Assembly (NCBI GenBank): GCA_964484125.1
Contig: CAZAEK010000030.1
Location: forward strand, 1 to 18,467
DNA from: DSSM01 sp964484125
GTDB lineage: Bacteria > Bacteroidota > Ignavibacteria > Tepidaquicellales > Tepidaquicellaceae
Length of the DNA stretch: 18,467 nucleotides
Direction: 5' to 3'
Each line of letters opens with the position of its first letter. Position 1 is the first letter of the stretch. A program made the position numbers and the translations under genes. Below are positions 1 through 7,981 of this stretch, one piece after another. The notes beneath the pieces are model-generated. The model did not search any database and was not told the DNA's origin. It saw nothing but the letters and a program-made list of their open reading frames with translations.

Positions 1-2505
1 GCAAATCTTTATACTTATGAACTTGCAGGAGATAAGAATTTTATCAATGCATTTAAAAAGACTTATGGAATAAATAATCCTGCGGGAACCGAATTTGTAA
101 TCCCTTCGGTGAAACTTGGCGAAGCAAAAGTTATTCTCGCTCTTGAATCTGACTTTTTGAATACTGGCAAAAACAGACAGGAAAATATCAGACTCTTTTC
201 TGAAAACAGGGAGTTGATTGCTAAAGAAAAATTCAATAAGTTATACGCAGTAGAAGGTAATGTTACTCTGACCGGTTTAAATGCTGATTACAGAATCAAA
301 CTGAAAACCGATGCAATAGAAGAATTTGTTTTTTGTCTTTTAAATGAATTTGTAAATAAATCACGCACATCAGGTACAAAATTTTCAGTTCAGCCGGCAA
401 TAGGGCAAATGCTCTCAGGTTATGAACTTGCACAGTTTGTAAAAAAATATTCTTTAAACGAAGAAGTAATAAACGAACTTGTTAAGGATATTGAATCCAA
501 TCCGGGCAGTTCTTTTGTGAGTGCAGGGTTTATGTTGTCTGAATCAACACATATTGCTGTAAATCTCCTTAATGAGGTTATTGGTGCAAATAAACTTTAT
601 GATTTCACAAACGGATTCTTTATTTTACAGGAAAATTCTACTGAAGAAGAAATTCAGAAGTTATCCGAAAATCTTAAAAACGGTAATGTTGCTGCTGCTA
701 TAGTAATTGACGCAAATCCTGTCTTTCATTTTCCAAAGGATTACGGATTTGATGAATCTTTAAAGAGAACTCAGGTCTCAGTTTTACTCACTGAGTTTCT
801 GAATGAAACCGCAGATGTTTGTAATTATGTCTTACCAATAAATAACAATCTCGAGTCGTGGGGAGATTATAAAGTAAGAGCCGGTTTGATTTCATTGCAG
901 CAACCGGTAATTTACCCGTTATATAATACACGTCAGCGCGAAGCAATATTTTTAAACTGGACTAAGGGAGATATTTCTGATAAGCAGGATTATTACCTGA
1001 ATTACTTAAAGGAAAACTGGGAAAAGAATATTTTCCCGGCTATGAATTCCGGAATGCCATTCCGCGATTTCTGGATAAAGTCACTTCAGGATGGAATTGT
1101 TATAACGCAGGATAAAGTTACTGAAAACCTGCAGTTTGTCAACGAATCATTCGTTCAGAATTCAGGTAAGGTTAAGTCTTCTGATAATTTCACAGTTGTT
1201 CTATGCAGAAGCTATTCACTCGGAGACGGAAAATTTGCAAATAACGGATGGCTTCAGGAATTGCCTCATCCTGTTTCAAAAATGGTTTGGGATAATTATG
1301 CTGCAATTTCAGTTGAGTCAGCAAAGGAAATCGGAGTTGACACAAATGATATGATTGAGATATCAATAAACGGGAAAAAAACATCAGTTCCGGTTTTTGT
1401 TCAGCCCGGTATGGCGGATAAAACAATTGCAATTGAACTTGGATATGGAAGAACTAAAGCCGGAAAAGTCGGCTCTGATAAAGGATTTAATGTAACTGAA
1501 TTAATTTCAAAAAATCCTGCAATCTCACCATGGCTGTATAATAATGCAACTATCGCAAAGGCGGCTGGTAAATATGAACTCATATCAACTCAGGAACACT
1601 ATCCGATTGACCAGGAGAAATATAAAGATATAGCAATTAAAAGAGGAATTATACGTGAAGCAACTCTTGATGAATATAGAAAAAATCCCGGTGAAATTAT
1701 TGAAGAGAAAAAGGTTGATGGGTTGAACATTATACAATTCCCGAGTGTGAATAAAGATCACGAATATAAAGGCGTTAAATGGGCAATGGCTATTGATCTG
1801 AATAAGTGTATCGGATGTGCGGATTGTACTTCTGCCTGTAATGTTGAAAATAATATTCCTGTTGTTGGTAAAGATCAGGTCAAGGCAAACAGGGAAATGC
1901 ACTGGATAAGAATTGACAGATACTATTCTGGAAGTTCCTCTGAACCAAGAGCTACATTTATGCCGATGCTTTGTCAGCACTGCGACCTTGCTCCATGCGA
2001 AAACGTTTGCCCTGTTGCGGCTACTACTCACAGCGAAGACGGTATAAACGGAATGGCATATAACAGATGTGTTGGTACCAGATATTGTTCAAATAACTGT
2101 CCATATAAAGTCAGAAGGTATAATTATTTCAACTTCAGAAATCATCTTGCAGACGGACACTATGAGCAGGATTCAGTAAGTCTGGTTCACAATCCTGAAG
2201 TTACTGTAAGGGCAAGGGGAGTTATGGAAAAATGTACTTTCTGTCTGCAGAGAATTATGAATGCAAGGCAGAATTCCATTGCTTCAAATACTCCGCTGAA
2301 AGGTTCTGATGTTAAAACTGCTTGTCAGGAAGCATGTCCTTCAAATGCAATTACCTTTGGCGATATGAACGATAAAGAAGATTCACTGCAAAAATACAGA
2401 GAACACAAGCTTGCATATACTGTACTCGAAGAAATTAAAATAAGACCTAATGTTACATACATTGCTAAGATAAGAAATAAAAAGCATAACGAAAACAAAG
2501 CTTAA
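1..2505 (+). CDS. actB: Alternative complex III subunit ActB, C-terminal part (molybdopterin-oxidoreductase-like plus Fe-S domain); 5' end outside window
   Basis: Iron-sulfur subunit of the quinol:cytochrome c oxidoreductase ACIII, a periplasm-facing membrane complex replacing bc1. The frame is open from base 1 (it begins ANLYTYELAG), so the GTG at 109 is not the start; about 834 codons are visible and family members are roughly 1,000 residues. The first two thirds resemble a molybdopterin oxidoreductase domain, which in known ActB binds no molybdenum. The last third holds ferredoxin-like cysteine motifs: CxxCxxCxxxC from 1807, CQHC...CENVC from 1972, CVGTRYC from 2068, and CTFC from 2233 completed by CQEAC from 2323. 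In CVGTRYC a Thr sits where a [4Fe-4S] motif would have Cys, matching the [3Fe-4S] site known in ActB. Next is actC, 34 bp downstream. ActA, the pentaheme subunit, would be expected upstream. The family call is firm. Confidence 0.95.
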   Translation, partial: ANLYTYELAGDKNFINAFKKTYGINNPAGTEFVIPSVKLGEAKVILALESDFLNTGKNRQENIRLFSENRELIAKEKFNKLYAVEGNVTLTGLNADYRIKLKTDAIEEFVFCLLNEFVNKSRTSGTKFSVQPAIGQMLSGYELAQFVKKYSLNEEVINELVKDIESNPGSSFVSAGFMLSESTHIAVNLLNEVIGANKLYDFTNGFFILQENSTEEEIQKLSENLKNGNVAAAIVIDANPVFHFPKDYGFDESLKRTQVSVLLTEFLNETADVCNYVLPINNNLESWGDYKVRAGLISLQQPVIYPLYNTRQREAIFLNWTKGDISDKQDYYLNYLKENWEKNIFPAMNSGMPFRDFWIKSLQDGIVITQDKVTENLQFVNESFVQNSGKVKSSDNFTVVLCRSYSLGDGKFANNGWLQELPHPVSKMVWDNYAAISVESAKEIGVDTNDMIEISINGKKTSVPVFVQPGMADKTIAIELGYGRTKAGKVGSDKGFNVTELISKNPAISPWLYNNATIAKAAGKYELISTQEHYPIDQEKYKDIAIKRGIIREATLDEYRKNPGEIIEEKKVDGLNIIQFPSVNKDHEYKGVKWAMAIDLNKCIGCADCTSACNVENNIPVVGKDQVKANREMHWIRIDRYYSGSSSEPRATFMPMLCQHCDLAPCENVCPVAATTHSEDGINGMAYNRCVGTRYCSNNCPYKVRRYNYFNFRNHLADGHYEQDSVSLVHNPEVTVRARGVMEKCTFCLQRIMNARQNSIASNTPLKGSDVKTACQEACPSNAITFGDMNDKEDSLQKYREHKLAYTVLEEIKIRPNVTYIAKIRNKKHNENKA

Positions 2506-2539
2506 AAAATAATTTTGAAAAATATAACTAATAGTCACA

Positions 2540-3901
2540 TTGAGCGTTTATAAAGAAATGACTCTGGTTACCGAACGAACTTCGTTTCAGGAACTGGATA
2601 ATGTGGTATTTAAACCGACTGAAGATAAGCCAACTATTAAATGGTATATATCAATTGGTATCAGTCTGTTCGCTCTTACAATCGGTATCGTTAGTCTTGG
2701 TTACACTTTTTACTACGGTATCGGTATGTGGGGTAATAATAATCCCGTAGGTTGGGGATTTGATATTATTAACTTTGTGTTCTGGATTGGTATAGGTCAT
2801 GCAGGAACATTGATTTCTGCAATACTTTATCTTTTCAGGCAGAAATGGCGTACCGGTATTGCAAGATTTGCCGAAGCTATGACTATATTTGCAGTTATGA
2901 CGGCAGGTATTTTTCCTCTGATACACGTCGGTCGTCCCTGGCTTGCCGGTTATCTTTTCCCTTATCCTAATCAGCACAATGTATGGGTGAATTTTAATTC
3001 CCCTCTGCTTTGGGATGTATTTGCAGTTTCCACTTACTTCCTAGTTTCATTCCTTTTCTGGGGATTGGGACTTATTCCCGATATTGCAAATATGAGGGAG
3101 AGGACTAAAAGCGGAATAAAGAAATTCATCTATACTATCCTGAGTTTTGGATGGAGAAATTCAAACAGACACTGGCAGCATTACGAGAAAGCTTATTTAA
3201 TTCTCGCAGGGCTTTCAACTCCGCTTGTTCTTTCAGTTCATACGATTGTTAGTTTTGATTTTGCAGTTTCTGTTTTACCCGGCTGGCATACTACAATATT
3301 TCCCCCTTACTTTGTTGCAGGGGCAGTTTTTTCCGGTTTTGGTATGGTTGCTACTGTGTTGATTATTCTAAGAAAAGTTTTTGACCTCGAACATATAATT
3401 ACAAAAGGGCATCTCGATAAAATGGCTAAAATTCTGCTTGCTACCGGTACTATGGTCGGATATGCCTATGGTATGGAATTTTTTATCGCATGGTATAGTG
3501 GTAATACTTTTGAACAGTTTGTTTTTATTAACAGGGCTTTCGGTCCTTATGCGTGGTCTTACTGGATTATGGTTGCCTGTAATGTGGGCTTCCCGCAATT
3601 GTTCTGGTTTAAAAAAGTCAGAAATAATATTCCGCTTATGATGGTTATTGTTATTCTTGTTAATGTTGGTATGTGGTTCGAGAGATTTGTTATTATAGTT
3701 ACATCTTTACACAGAGATTTTCTGCCGGCAAGCTGGGGTATGTATGCCCCGACTATTTTTGATGTCGGCATTTTCATTGGTAGCTTTGGGCTTTTCTTTA
3801 CTTTGGTTCTTATTTTTGTCAGAGTAATGCCTTCGATTTCTCTTACTGAGCTTAAAGCGGTATTGCCGGGTTCTCAACCGTCTGAGCACCATCATGAATA
3901 A
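2540..3901 (+). CDS. actC: Alternative complex III subunit ActC (NrfD/PsrC-like quinol-binding membrane protein)
   Basis: Integral membrane subunit of ACIII, 453 residues from the TTG start, with about ten hydrophobic helices as in the NrfD/PsrC family. This is the subunit assigned to menaquinol oxidation in ACIII. A His in the PLIHVGRPW motif (residue 129, codon at 2924) and an Asp in SPLLWDVF (residue 159, codon at 3014) are 30 residues apart, the spacing I recall for the His/Asp pair proposed at the quinol site of structurally studied ACIII. The C-terminus ends in a short His-rich tail. The start is uncertain: TTG at 2540 follows an in-frame stop at 2525, but ATG at 2558 gives a protein six residues shorter, and neither has a clear ribosome binding site. 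It lies between actB and the actD-actE fusion. Confidence 0.93.
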   Translation: MSVYKEMTLVTERTSFQELDNVVFKPTEDKPTIKWYISIGISLFALTIGIVSLGYTFYYGIGMWGNNNPVGWGFDIINFVFWIGIGHAGTLISAILYLFRQKWRTGIARFAEAMTIFAVMTAGIFPLIHVGRPWLAGYLFPYPNQHNVWVNFNSPLLWDVFAVSTYFLVSFLFWGLGLIPDIANMRERTKSGIKKFIYTILSFGWRNSNRHWQHYEKAYLILAGLSTPLVLSVHTIVSFDFAVSVLPGWHTTIFPPYFVAGAVFSGFGMVATVLIILRKVFDLEHIITKGHLDKMAKILLATGTMVGYAYGMEFFIAWYSGNTFEQFVFINRAFGPYAWSYWIMVACNVGFPQLFWFKKVRNNIPLMMVIVILVNVGMWFERFVIIVTSLHRDFLPASWGMYAPTIFDVGIFIGSFGLFFTLVLIFVRVMPSISLTELKAVLPGSQPSEHHHE

Positions 3902-3902
3902 G

Positions 3903-3938
3903 TTATAAAGTTCTTAAAGTTTATAAAGTTCTTAAAGT
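3903..3938 (+). repeat. Two-copy 18-bp tandem repeat after actC
   Basis: The 18-bp unit TTATAAAGTTCTTAAAGT occurs twice without mismatch, at 3903-3920 and 3921-3938, beginning one base after the actC stop codon. The unit itself looks like a diverged duplication (TTATAAAG then TTCTTAAAG). It directly precedes a hairpin. The duplication is directly visible; its function is unknown and it may be simple slippage. Confidence 0.9.
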
Positions 3939-3939
3939 T

Positions 3940-3955
3940 TCCCGACAAGTCGGGA
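3940..3955. repeat. Short perfect inverted repeat (hairpin 1)
   Basis: TCCCGAC at 3940-3946 pairs with GTCGGGA at 3949-3955 around two bases; a physically sensible hairpin is a 6-bp stem with a CAAG tetraloop. It is the first of three palindromes in the actC-actDE gap. There is no T-run after it (TAAAT follows), so it is a poor rho-independent terminator. It may be an mRNA stability element or part of a dispersed repeat. Confidence 0.75.
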
Positions 3956-3979
3956 TAAATTCCAAGTTCTTTTAAATAG

Positions 3980-3996
3980 CAACTCCGTAGGAGTTG
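3980..3996. repeat. Short perfect inverted repeat (hairpin 2, ACTCCGTAGGAGT core)
   Basis: CAACTCC at 3980-3986 and GGAGTTG at 3990-3996 are perfect complements around GTA. The core resembles palindromes I recall as highly iterated between genes in some FCB-group genomes, but that cannot be tested from one window. No T-tract follows. The purine-rich right arm contains GGAG, which the stem would sequester, but it is about 90 bases from the next start codon. Confidence 0.75.
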
Positions 3997-4027
3997 AACG
4001 TTTGTAGAAAGAAAAGAATATAAATGG

Positions 4028-4055
4028 ATTCCTCCCGAGTGCTCGGGACGGGAAT
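4028..4055. repeat. Extended imperfect inverted repeat (hairpin 3) upstream of the actD-actE fusion
   Basis: The inner stem CCCGAG (4034-4039) and CTCGGG (4042-4047) is flanked by an outer stem ATTCC (4028-4032) and GGAAT (4051-4055), separated by a one-base bulge on the left (T) and three bases (ACG) on the right. It ends 29 bp before the actDE start codon and lacks a following T-run. Such a structure between two subunits of one complex could act in RNA processing or differential expression; that is inference. Confidence 0.75.
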
Positions 4056-4084
4056 GTCAGCGAAAAACATATATTTTAAACATA

Positions 4085-5302
4085 ATGCTAAAAAAGTTAA
4101 AAGAAAAATTCGTCGAAATAAACAGCGACCTGCGACTGGAAGAAAGGTCAAATGAAATATATGGTGTTACAGCAATATTTGAAACACCTGATTCAGTAAT
4201 AGAGGCCGCAAAGAAAATCGCAGATTCCGGTTATGAACAATGGGATGTAAATACACCTTTCCCAATTCACGGAATGGACGACGCAATGAAGTTGAAACCG
4301 ACAAAACTCGGATATGCAACATTTATTTTCGGATCTATCGGAACATTATCAGCGCTTGCGATGATAGCATATATGTCAGGTTTTGATTATAAAAATATTA
4401 TTGGCGGAAAACCTTTCTTTTCTTTACCGCCTTCGATTCCGATCACGTTTGAGCTTACAATATTGCTTGCCGCATTGTTCACAATTATTTTTACGCTTAT
4501 TATATTCAATAAATTACCCAAGATAAATCATCCTTTAATGGATACTGAATATATGCGCCGGGTTTCATCTGAGGCATTCGGTATATTCATCTCAGCCGAA
4601 GATAAAAAGTTCAATCCCGATGAAGTTATCGGATTACTCAAATCTCTCGGAAGCAGTAACGTAAGTCTGGTCTATAAGTTTACTATTGACGAAGAAAAGA
4701 TTCAAATGCCGATTTTTAAACCTGCATTTCTTGGAATACTTGCAGGCACAGCAATATTAACTGCGGCTGTAACTTATATAGTATTAAATTATGTAATATA
4801 TACAACTCCATTTGACTGGATGACAAATCAGCAAAAGCTGAATCCACAGAAAATGAGTCCGCTTTTTGCTGATGGTTTTGGAATGCGTATGCCGGTAGAA
4901 GGTACTGTAGCAAGGGGATTTAAACCGTATGAGTTTCTTGGCAAACCGGATTCTTCGATAAAAATTGTCTCTAATCCTATGCCTTATACTAAGGAAGTTT
5001 TTGAACTTGGTAAGAAGAAGTATGAAACATATTGCTCACCGTGTCATGGAAATTACGGCAAAGGCGACAGCCGCCTGAACGGTCAATTTCCAAATCCGCC
5101 TACTTTACATTCAGATAAGGTAAGAAACTGGAAAGACGCTAACATATATCATGTTATTGTAAACGGACAGAATATCATGCCGAGTTATGCAAAACAAATT
5201 AACGAAAATGAAAGATGGGCTATTGTCCATTACATCAGGGCATTGCAAAGATCTCAGAATGCCCTTGATTCGGATATGCCTGATGATAGTAATAAAAAAT
5301 AA
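4085..5302 (+). CDS. Fused alternative complex III subunit: ActD (DUF3341) plus ActE (monoheme cytochrome c)
   Basis: A 405-residue protein that joins two normally separate ACIII subunits. Residues 1 to about 205 match ActD/DUF3341: a soluble start (EIYGVTAIFETPDSVIEAA), then two hydrophobic helices at about 76-99 and 120-141. Residues from about 240 match ActE: the GTVARGFKPYEF segment, heme c site CSPCH at 317-321 and a likely axial Met at 365 (NIMPSY). A third helix at about 213-239 separates the halves. The two-helix hairpin of ActD should leave its C-terminal part cytoplasmic, so this third helix is what would carry the cytochrome to the periplasm; free ActE is usually lipid-anchored. 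The frame is continuous with no break at the join, and ATG at 4085 is the first in-frame start. The fusion is seen directly; topology is inferred. Confidence 0.93.
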   Translation: MLKKLKEKFVEINSDLRLEERSNEIYGVTAIFETPDSVIEAAKKIADSGYEQWDVNTPFPIHGMDDAMKLKPTKLGYATFIFGSIGTLSALAMIAYMSGFDYKNIIGGKPFFSLPPSIPITFELTILLAALFTIIFTLIIFNKLPKINHPLMDTEYMRRVSSEAFGIFISAEDKKFNPDEVIGLLKSLGSSNVSLVYKFTIDEEKIQMPIFKPAFLGILAGTAILTAAVTYIVLNYVIYTTPFDWMTNQQKLNPQKMSPLFADGFGMRMPVEGTVARGFKPYEFLGKPDSSIKIVSNPMPYTKEVFELGKKKYETYCSPCHGNYGKGDSRLNGQFPNPPTLHSDKVRNWKDANIYHVIVNGQNIMPSYAKQINENERWAIVHYIRALQRSQNALDSDMPDDSNKK

Positions 5303-5327
5303 AAATTAAATTTTTAAACTATAAAAA

Positions 5328-6506
5328 ATGAAGAAACTACCGGGAAAATTTGGAACTATAGCGGCTTTGTTGCTCGTAGCCGGTGTTGTGCTAATAGCTC
5401 TTGGATTTATTGCCGACAGGCAAAGAGCATTTTTCAATTATATAATAATGTATAGTTTTATTGTCAGCATTGCAGTTGGCTCGCTTGGAATAGTTGCTCT
5501 CGAATATATGACTGATGCTCAATGGTCAACACCATTCAGAAGAGTTTCGGAATTCCTTTCCTTTGGCATTCCATTCCTGCTTTTACTTGCAATTCCGATT
5601 GTTTTCGGAATTCACGACCTGTATCATTGGTCACATAAAGAAGCAGTGGAAGCTGATCCGATTTTACAGGGAAAAGCTCCTTACCTTAATGAAGGTTTCT
5701 TTATAATAAGGTTATTTGCAATGATTGTATTATGGCTTATTTTTTATGTGTTCATTATCAGAAATTCGGAAAAACAGGATAAAACAAAGGAATATAATCT
5801 CCTTACCCGAAATGTAAAATTATCAATTGGATTTGCACCGGTACTAATAATTTCAATGACAGTTACTGCCATAGATTTAATTATGTCTCTCGAACCGCAT
5901 TGGTTCTCTACTATTTTTGGTGTTTATTATTTTGCTGGTTCTGCTGTTGCCGCTCTTTCTGCAATGGTCTTTATGTCAGTTTCCCTTAAAGAAAACGGCT
6001 ATCTCGCTGCACAGCTTACTGATAAGCAGTTTCATTCGATGAGTACATTGCTCTTCGGTATGAATGTATTCTGGGCTTACATTGCTTTTTCGCAGTTTTT
6101 ATTAATATGGTATGCTGATATCCCTGAAGAAACTTTCTGGCTTCATCACAGAATGCATGGCAGTTGGGGATTTATTTCGCTCGCTTTATTGTTTATACAT
6201 TTTGTAATACCTTTTCTGATTTTGCTACCCGGCAGAATGAAAGAAAACAGGTTTACTTTGAAAATAATGGCTGTATGGCTGCTTTTTGCTCACTTCCTTG
6301 ATTTATACTGGCTCGTAATGCCAAACCTTAACAAGGAATCTGCATTCTTCAGCTGGAATGAATTAGGTTCGTTTTTATTTATTATTGGTTTCTTTATGCT
6401 TGTATTTAAATTTAAAGCTGACAGAACAAATCTTACGCCAATCGGCGACCCGAAAATCGAAACAGCTGTCGGATTGCATCTGCATCCCGATATTTCAATT
6501 GACTAA
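5328..6506 (+). CDS. actF: Alternative complex III subunit ActF (second NrfD-like membrane protein)
   Basis: Second large polytopic subunit of ACIII, 392 residues with ten predicted membrane helices, which pairs with ActC to form the membrane core. Hallmarks visible include FGIHDLYHW after helix 3, LIMSLEPHWFSTIFGVYYFAGS across helices 5-6 and a WLLFAHFLDLYWLVMPN helix, all typical of ActF. Family knowledge links such polar residues to a possible proton route, not shown here. It starts at ATG 5328, 25 bp after the actD-actE fusion, and is followed 12 bp later by a cytochrome c gene. There is no clear Shine-Dalgarno sequence, as for most genes in this operon. Confidence 0.93.
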   Translation: MKKLPGKFGTIAALLLVAGVVLIALGFIADRQRAFFNYIIMYSFIVSIAVGSLGIVALEYMTDAQWSTPFRRVSEFLSFGIPFLLLLAIPIVFGIHDLYHWSHKEAVEADPILQGKAPYLNEGFFIIRLFAMIVLWLIFYVFIIRNSEKQDKTKEYNLLTRNVKLSIGFAPVLIISMTVTAIDLIMSLEPHWFSTIFGVYYFAGSAVAALSAMVFMSVSLKENGYLAAQLTDKQFHSMSTLLFGMNVFWAYIAFSQFLLIWYADIPEETFWLHHRMHGSWGFISLALLFIHFVIPFLILLPGRMKENRFTLKIMAVWLLFAHFLDLYWLVMPNLNKESAFFSWNELGSFLFIIGFFMLVFKFKADRTNLTPIGDPKIETAVGLHLHPDISID

Positions 6507-6518
6507 AATTTTTTAAAA

Positions 6519-7172
6519 ATGAAAAATTATCTAAAATTTTACGGAGTCTTTTACATACTGATACTCGCTATTATAGTTACTTTAGGATATACCTATACCT
6601 CTAATATCAATAAGATAACTGAAAATAAAGTAGCTCCGCCGATATACATGAAAGATACTGCAACACAACCCGAAGATCTTCCATATATTAAGGGTTCTGT
6701 TACAGGTCCTATAGACGTGAATAAGTTTGCAGTTTCCACTCCTGAATTAATTGAAAAGGGAAAATCTGTATTTAATACTCAGTGTGCAAGTTGTCATGGT
6801 GCAGAAGGCAAGGGAGACGGAATAGCCGGAGCAAATCTGAATCCTAAACCGAGAAACTTCCATTCGCTTGAAGGTTGGACTAACGGACCGGAATTCAATA
6901 TGATGTATAAAACTCTTCAGGAAGGAATAGTTAACAGAGGAATGGCAAGCTATTCAAACCTGCCTCCCGATGAAAGGTTTGCATTAATTCATTTTATCAG
7001 AACCCTTGCAAAATATCCTGAGATTAAACCTGATGAATTGATTGAGCTTGATAAGACCTATAGTCTTTCAGCAGGATTAAAAACACCGAACCAAATTCCT
7101 GTGAAAGCGGCAATCGAAATTTTAATATCTGAAAATGATACTTCTAAAAAAATAAAAACAACACAAAAGTGA
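6519..7172 (+). CDS. Membrane-anchored monoheme c-type cytochrome
   Basis: A 217-residue cytochrome c with one uncleaved-looking N-terminal membrane helix (about residues 8-26) and a periplasmic class I heme domain. The heme site is CASCH at residues 89-93 and the probable axial ligand is Met142 (NRGMASYS). It lies between actF and the SCO gene, and its stop overlaps the next start by 4 bp (GTGA), implying translational coupling. Because the ACIII monoheme function is already supplied by the ActD-ActE fusion and CoxB has no heme c, this protein is a good candidate for the electron shuttle or bridge between ACIII and the aa3 oxidase. An alternative is that it is a second ActE-like subunit of ACIII. 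The protein class is certain, the partner is inferred. Confidence 0.9.
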   Translation: MKNYLKFYGVFYILILAIIVTLGYTYTSNINKITENKVAPPIYMKDTATQPEDLPYIKGSVTGPIDVNKFAVSTPELIEKGKSVFNTQCASCHGAEGKGDGIAGANLNPKPRNFHSLEGWTNGPEFNMMYKTLQEGIVNRGMASYSNLPPDERFALIHFIRTLAKYPEIKPDELIELDKTYSLSAGLKTPNQIPVKAAIEILISENDTSKKIKTTQK

Positions 7173-7954
7173 AAACCTTAAAAATATTAATATTTTTCTT
7201 AATAATTATTTCTGGTTTAAATAATTCTGATGCTTTGTCGCAGACTGCTCCTGAGCGTGAAGTCGGAGTTGACGAGCATCTCGGATTACAGGTACCTCTT
7301 GATGCAAAACTTACAGATGAAACAGGCAATACTGTTACATTAAGAGAACTTGTCAACAATAAACCTGCTGTATTAAATCTTGTTTATTACAGATGTCCCG
7401 GAATCTGCAGTCCGCTTATGTCAGGGCTTGCAGATGTGATGGATAAAGTGGATTTAGTTCCCGGCAAAGATTATACAGTAATTACTTTAAGCTTTGACCC
7501 TACAGAAGATTATGTAATGGCTTCTGAGAAAAAGAAAAATTATCTCTCAACTTTTAAAAACAGGATAATAAATGAAAACGGCTGGAGATTTTTAACAGCA
7601 GATAGCAGCACAATAAAATCAATTACAAATGCAGTCGGATTCAGATACATAAAGGTTGATAATGATTTTGTTCATAGCGGAGTTATTACAATGCTTTCTC
7701 CTGAAGGCAAAATAATGAGATATCTTTACGGGCTTGATTTCCTGCCTTTTGATTTCAAGATGGCTTTGATAGAGGCATCAGAAGGCAAAACCGGCTCTAC
7801 AATTGCAAAGATTGTTAAACTGTGCTATAGCTATGATCCCGATGGTAAAAAATATGCACTTAACCTCACAAGAATTATAGGTGCGGCTATGATTACCGGA
7901 ATAGCGATATTTGCTATTGCCTTGTTTGTTACAAAGAAAAAAAAGAAAAACTGA
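7169..7954 (+). CDS. SCO1/SenC/PrrC-family copper chaperone for cytochrome c oxidase
   Basis: A 261-residue thioredoxin-fold protein of the SCO family, which delivers copper to, or reduces, the CuA site of oxidase subunit II. The copper-binding pair is CPGIC (Cys76 and Cys80) and the distal ligand is His169 in DFVHSGVI. The N-terminus is signal-peptide-like (hydrophobic residues about 4-16, then a short linker). A C-terminal helix at about 236-256 is followed by a lysine-rich cytoplasmic tail, so it is probably held in the membrane with its domain outside. It begins at GTG 7169, sharing 4 bp with the preceding cytochrome c gene. Its place just ahead of coxA fits a role in assembling this oxidase. 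Confidence 0.93.
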   Translation: MKTLKILIFFLIIISGLNNSDALSQTAPEREVGVDEHLGLQVPLDAKLTDETGNTVTLRELVNNKPAVLNLVYYRCPGICSPLMSGLADVMDKVDLVPGKDYTVITLSFDPTEDYVMASEKKKNYLSTFKNRIINENGWRFLTADSSTIKSITNAVGFRYIKVDNDFVHSGVITMLSPEGKIMRYLYGLDFLPFDFKMALIEASEGKTGSTIAKIVKLCYSYDPDGKKYALNLTRIIGAAMITGIAIFAIALFVTKKKKKN

Positions 7955-7981
7955 ATTTAAAAATTAAAAATTAATAAATAA

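Noticed and set aside
109..111. GTG as the start codon of actB
   Set aside because: The reading frame is open from base 1 and encodes plausible ActB sequence upstream, so the gene is cut by the window edge.
1585..2031. Minus-strand reading frame of 148 codons opposite actB
   Set aside because: It lies wholly opposite the conserved Fe-S region of actB, has no recognisable domain, and has a composition expected of an antisense shadow.
3994..4024. Possible promoter (TTGAAC and TATAAA) ahead of the actD-actE fusion
   Set aside because: The spacing is 19 bp, the first box overlaps the arm of a palindrome, and the surroundings are AT-rich enough for chance matches; there is no FCB-type -7 element.
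3903..4055. CRISPR-like array
   Set aside because: Only two contiguous copies of an 18-bp unit without spacers, and the palindromes differ from each other.
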